Shown piece by piece: positions 4,861 through 7,662 of a DNA stretch of 7,662 nucleotides. Position 1 is the first letter of the stretch, and the number at the start of each line of letters is the position of its first letter. The notes beneath the pieces are model-generated. The model was not told where the DNA came from, ran no database searches, and saw nothing but the letters and a program-made list of their open reading frames with translations. This DNA comes from Streptosporangiaceae bacterium (GTDB lineage Bacteria > Actinomycetota > Actinomycetes > Streptosporangiales > Streptosporangiaceae), in assembly GCA_030045215.1 (NCBI GenBank), contig JASIBJ010000747.1, positions 1-7,662 of the forward strand, read 5' to 3'. A program made the translations under genes and the position numbers.

Positions 4861-5550
4861 ATGAAGCTGGACAACGAGTTCACCGTCGGCGTGCCGGTCG
4901 AGCAGGCCTGGGCGGTGCTGACCGACCTGGAGTTGATCGCACCCTGCATGCCGGGAGCACAGCTGACGGGGGTTAACGACGGCGTTTACACCGGCAAGGT
5001 CAAGATCAAGGTCGGGCCGGTGACCGCCGAGTACGCGGGGACGGCGCGGTTCACGCAGAAGGACGACGCCGCCTACCGTGCCGTCATCGACGCTCGCGGC
5101 CGCGACTCCCGCGGCCAGGGGAACGCGAACGCCGTCATCGCGGCCCAGTTGCGCGCGGACGGCGGTAGCACGGTCGTGACGGTCGACACCGACCTGTCGA
5201 TCGCCGGCCGCATTGCCCAGTTCGGCAGCGGAATGATCAAGGAGGTGTCGGCGAAGCTGCTTGGTCAGTTCGTCGACTGCCTGGAGCAGAAACTCGGTTC
5301 CGGCGCGGACGCTCCGCCGGCTGGCGCGATCGGATCACTCCCAGGGATGAATCAGGCCGGGCAGGAACGAAATGCGGTCAGCTCATCGGCTTCCCCCGCC
5401 GCCGCGGCGCTCACATCCCCGGTGTCCGGCGAGCCGGCGCCCTTGGACCTCGTGAGCGTGGCCGGGCGCTCCATCTCCAAGCGACTTGTGCCGCTCGCCA
5501 TTGCCGTAGTCGTCATCGTGGTCGTCATCGTCGTCGTGGTGGCCCGCTAG
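4861..5550 (+). CDS. CoxG-like SRPBCC protein with C-terminal membrane anchor
   Basis: The 229-aa product begins with an SRPBCC (START-like) ligand-binding fold of the CO-dehydrogenase subunit G type, about residues 1-145. Family marks are the N-terminal FTVGVPVEQAWAVLTDLE, the APCMPGA motif (27-33), YTGKVKIKVGPV (43-54) and GRIAQFGSGMIKEVSAKL (116-133). A low-complexity Ala/Ser/Pro linker (about 146-205) leads to a Val/Ile-rich helix at 209-228 flanked by basic residues, which should anchor it in the membrane with the soluble domain in the cytoplasm. CoxG in CO oxidisers helps attach the molybdenum CO dehydrogenase to the membrane and is linked to quinone coupling. No coxL, coxM or coxS gene is in this window, so the partner is unknown and it may serve another oxidoreductase or bind a lipid. 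GAGGA at 4851-4855 is the ribosome binding site. The stop codon overlaps that of the convergent kinase gene. Confidence 0.88.
   Translation: MKLDNEFTVGVPVEQAWAVLTDLELIAPCMPGAQLTGVNDGVYTGKVKIKVGPVTAEYAGTARFTQKDDAAYRAVIDARGRDSRGQGNANAVIAAQLRADGGSTVVTVDTDLSIAGRIAQFGSGMIKEVSAKLLGQFVDCLEQKLGSGADAPPAGAIGSLPGMNQAGQERNAVSSSASPAAAALTSPVSGEPAPLDLVSVAGRSISKRLVPLAIAVVVIVVVIVVVVAR
5509..5532 (+). repeat. 12-bp tandem repeat in the membrane-anchor codons of the CoxG-like gene
   Basis: GTCGTCATCGTG (5509-5520) is followed directly by GTCGTCATCGTC (5521-5532), differing at one base, and more GTC/GTG units come after. Each unit encodes Val-Val-Ile-Val, so a gain or loss changes only the length of the hydrophobic helix by four residues. 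Confidence 0.6.
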
Positions 5551-6317
5551 CGCGCCGCGCGCAGCTCGGCCAATTGCCTTCGCGCGTAGGACGGCTCCAC
5601 CAGCCACCCGTTGGCCGCCTCCCAAGCTGTCGCGGCAGCGCTGGCGACTGCCAGGCGCGCAGGCGGTAGTGGCGTGCCTGGCAGCTGGGCGAGGTCAAGG
5701 TCGGTGTAGTCGCGCCTGGCCTCGTCCCAGTCCAGCAGCCCTACTCCCGCGCCAGAGATGCGGATGTTGGTCGGCCCCGGGTCGCCGTGCACGACCGCCA
5801 TCCGGGTGCCGGCCAGCGCGGCCCAAGCGCGCCGGCAGTCGGCCACCGCGTCAGCCGGCATCGCGGTCAGGTCAACGTCCCCGCCCGTGTCCGCGGTGAT
5901 CAGCTCGCTGGTGGAGCGGAAGCCGGGCCGCTGCGGCCAGTCGGCAGTGAGGTCGTGCAGCCGCTGCAGGGCCGCGTAGACGGCGGGCCAGTCGGACGGG
6001 CCTGGGGGACTCCCGTCCAGCCAGCTCAGCACCATCACCCCGGCTGCATTGCTCCGCCCCTCCCTGGTCGGCACGACCGACGGGACGCACATCCCGTGCC
6101 GCAGGAGATGTTCGAGCAAGGATGCTTCCCAGGCCAGGCTGGCCGCCGATCGGCCCGACCGGCGCGCTACCAGCCGCCGCCCGTTCAGCCAGATCTCGGT
6201 GACTGCATTGCGATTGCCGCCTGAGAGCGCGCGGACAATCTCCGCGTCCCCCCACGGTGCCAGCAACCGTCGCATGCGGCTATCGCGCGGCTCCTCCTGC
6301 GCCATTTCCCGTGTCAT
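5547..6317 (-). CDS. Aminoglycoside phosphotransferase (APH)-fold kinase family protein
   Basis: This 256-aa cytoplasmic protein has the APH/choline-kinase fold. The catalytic loop is HGDPGPTN (177-184, with Asp179 as catalytic base and Asn184), and the metal-binding DWD follows at 196-198 (LLDWDEARRDYTDLDLAQLP). Upstream, LVARRSG (49-55), Glu64 in LAWEASLLEHLL and VMVLSWLDG (94-102) match the ATP-binding lobe and hinge. The usual lysine of the small lobe is not obvious and arginines 52-53 take its place, as in some family members. The true substrate is not predictable: the family includes antibiotic, homoserine, choline and sugar kinases, so a resistance role should not be assumed. The ATG at 6317 is used; an ATG four codons inward (6305) is possible, and neither has a strong ribosome binding site. 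The gene diverges from the acyltransferase gene across 161 bp and meets the CoxG-like gene tail to tail. Confidence 0.87.
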   Translation of the reverse strand: MTREMAQEEPRDSRMRRLLAPWGDAEIVRALSGGNRNAVTEIWLNGRRLVARRSGRSAASLAWEASLLEHLLRHGMCVPSVVPTREGRSNAAGVMVLSWLDGSPPGPSDWPAVYAALQRLHDLTADWPQRPGFRSTSELITADTGGDVDLTAMPADAVADCRRAWAALAGTRMAVVHGDPGPTNIRISGAGVGLLDWDEARRDYTDLDLAQLPGTPLPPARLAVASAAATAWEAANGWLVEPSYARRQLAELRAAR

Positions 6318-6478
6318 CTCGGCACTTTCTGTGACGCTGCATTTCCATACCGGTAAGGTAGCTAAACGGCCAAGTGCTACGTATTAACCCAACCGGTACG
6401 CCCGCACGCGCGTCTAGGGAGTGCGGTGGTGCGCTCCGATCCGGCATCGCCGATAGCTAACCCGCGGCAAGGGGAGTT
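6318..6478. promoter_or_regulatory. Divergent intergenic region between the APH-family and acyltransferase genes
   Basis: This stretch must hold the promoters of both divergent genes. Its centre (about 6341-6395) is more A/T-rich than the surroundings. It contains two copies of ACCGGTA (6349-6355 and 6392-6398), 43 bp apart; the first lies in the palindrome TACCGGTA. A short inverted repeat GTAGC / GCTAC (6358-6362 and 6376-6380) lies between them. I could not assign -35 and -10 elements with confidence. Confidence 0.35.
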
Positions 6479-7662
6479 ATGCCTAAGCCAGCCGGTGGCG
6501 GCCAGCGTTACGTTCCCGGCCTCGACGGCCTGCGGGCGATTGCCGTCCTTGCGGTCATCGCCTACCACGTCGGACTGAGCTGGGCGCCAGGTGGCCTGCT
6601 CGGCGTCGGCGTCTTCTTCACGCTCAGCGGCTATCTCATCACCGACTTACTGCTCGGCCAGCAGGCGTCCACTGGCCGTCTGCCGCTAGTGGACTTCTGG
6701 CGGCGGCGGGCCCGCAGGCTGCTGCCGGCCCTGTTCGTCATGCTGGCGGTGGTGGCAGGCTGGGTGGCGCTGCTGCAGAACTCGCAACTGCCGGCGCTGC
6801 GCGGCGCCACGGCCGCGGCCGCCGCGTATGTGAGCAACTGGTGGCTGATCGCGCAGCACTCCTCGTACTTCGCCCAGTTTGGCCCGCCATCACCGCTCGG
6901 TCATCTCTGGTCGCTTGCGGTGGAGGAGCAGTTCTACCTGCTGTGGCCCTGGCTCCTGGTGCTTGGCCTGCGCTGCGCCCGCGGCCGGCCGGAACGGACG
7001 CGTCGGCGCCTGCTTGCCGCGGCCACGCTGATCCTCGCGGCCGCGTCGATCGCCGACATGGTCGCGCTGTACCACCCCGGCTATGACCCGACCAGGGTCT
7101 ACGACGGCACAGACACCCGCGCGTTCGCCTTGCTCATCGGCGCGGCACTGGCCTTTATCTGCCCGAGCCGGGAGATGGCCGAGGCGATCAGCCAGCGGCG
7201 GAGGCGGCTGGTGGACGGCGCGGGATTGGCCGGCCTCATCGTCATCGGCCTGCTGATCTGGCGCACGACGCAGTACTCACCGTTCCTGTACCGAGGCGGC
7301 ATGGTTGTGCTGTCGGCGGCGACGGCCGCGGTCGTCTGGTCGGCGATATCCCCGGCCAGCCGCGTCGGCCGCGTGCTCGGCGCGCAGCCGCTGCGCTGGC
7401 TCGGCGTCCGCTCGTACGGCATTTACCTCTGGCACTACCCGATCATCGTGCTGACGACCCCTGCGAACGCCACCCCAACCCTCGTGCGCGGAGCCGCGCA
7501 GGTCGCGGCGAGCATTGTCGTAGCTGCGCTCTCCTGGCGCTTTATCGAGGAGCCCATCAGGCACGGCGCGATCGGGCGATGGATCGCGCAGCTGCGGACC
7601 GGCGGGTGGCACTCGGCTGCCCGGGGCGGGTGGGCGACACTGGCCGGCGCCGTCGGTGCGCT
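6479..7662 (+). CDS. OafA/YrhL-like membrane O-acyltransferase (acyltransferase_3 family), 3' end outside window
   Basis: From the ATG at 6479 the frame is open for 394 codons to the window edge. An in-frame TAA at 6458-6460 and the AAGGGG site at 6469-6474 fix the start. The protein is a polytopic acyltransferase that moves acyl groups across the membrane onto cell-envelope sugars, secondary metabolites or peptidoglycan. Family features in order are GLDGLRAIAVLAVIAYH with the R-X10-H pair (Arg19, His30), GVGVFFTLSGYLITD (42-56), FWRRRARRLLPA (73-84), GHLWSLAVEEQFYLLWPW (141-158) and, near the end, GVRSYGIYLWHYP and WRFIEEPIR. About ten hydrophobic spans are visible. After the last span, a basic tail and a new hydrophobic stretch (WATLAGAVGA) begin. 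Many relatives continue there into an extracytoplasmic SGNH esterase-like domain of about 200-250 residues, but whether this one does cannot be seen. The acceptor substrate is unknown. Confidence 0.93.
   Translation, partial: MPKPAGGGQRYVPGLDGLRAIAVLAVIAYHVGLSWAPGGLLGVGVFFTLSGYLITDLLLGQQASTGRLPLVDFWRRRARRLLPALFVMLAVVAGWVALLQNSQLPALRGATAAAAAYVSNWWLIAQHSSYFAQFGPPSPLGHLWSLAVEEQFYLLWPWLLVLGLRCARGRPERTRRRLLAAATLILAAASIADMVALYHPGYDPTRVYDGTDTRAFALLIGAALAFICPSREMAEAISQRRRRLVDGAGLAGLIVIGLLIWRTTQYSPFLYRGGMVVLSAATAAVVWSAISPASRVGRVLGAQPLRWLGVRSYGIYLWHYPIIVLTTPANATPTLVRGAAQVAASIVVAALSWRFIEEPIRHGAIGRWIAQLRTGGWHSAARGGWATLAGAVGA

Noticed and set aside
5547..6317. Calling the APH-fold gene an antibiotic-resistance determinant
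   Set aside because: Only the general kinase motifs are visible. The family is broad, and nothing in the sequence points to an aminoglycoside substrate.
6841..7086. Short + strand open frame inside the acyltransferase region, and - strand frames at 6890-7612
   Set aside because: The acyltransferase frame starting at 6479 is open to the window edge and carries the family motifs in order; the others are shadows.

Overview
The window comes from a high-GC bacterium, most likely an actinomycete. Codons strongly prefer G or C in the third position, the coding sequences are dense, and the families present are common in soil actinomycetes: a DrrAB-like ABC-2 exporter, an aminoglycoside-phosphotransferase-fold protein, a CoxG-like SRPBCC protein and an OafA-type acyltransferase. 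No tRNA, rRNA, CRISPR array or mobile element is visible. The genus cannot be fixed from the sequence alone.

Layout. (1) Positions 3-401 hold the C-terminal end of an unrecognised + strand protein. It is followed by a strong hairpin (423-473) that separates it from the convergent neighbour. (2) Positions 541-2741 hold a - strand metal/oxyanion module. It contains a two-domain CHR-family (chromate transporter, ChrA) protein and, upstream of it, a 250-aa fusion of an ArsR-type repressor to a thioredoxin-coupled-type arsenate reductase (LMW-PTP fold). Each gene is preceded by an 18-bp palindromic operator with consensus C(A/G)TCAA-N6-TTGATG, and each operator directly abuts a TATNNT -10 element. 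(3) Positions 2901-4666 hold a + strand ABC-2 exporter, an ATPase and a permease coupled by an ATGA overlap and closed by a hairpin terminator at 4717-4756. (4) Positions 4861-5550 encode a CoxG-like SRPBCC protein with a C-terminal membrane anchor. Its stop codon interlocks with that of a convergent APH-family kinase (5547-6317, - strand). (5) Positions 6479-7662 hold the start of an OafA/YrhL-like membrane O-acyltransferase that is still open at the window edge.

How the genes work together. The best-supported unit is the ArsR-ArsC fusion with ChrA. The matching operator/promoter architecture implies that the fusion represses itself and chrA, so one polypeptide would be both sensor/repressor and oxyanion reductase, and the CHR protein would be the co-regulated transporter. 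No ArsB or Acr3 arsenite pump is in the window. The ABC exporter diverges from the fusion gene but has no copy of the operator near its own start, so it is probably regulated independently. The CoxG-like gene has no CO-dehydrogenase structural genes beside it in this window.
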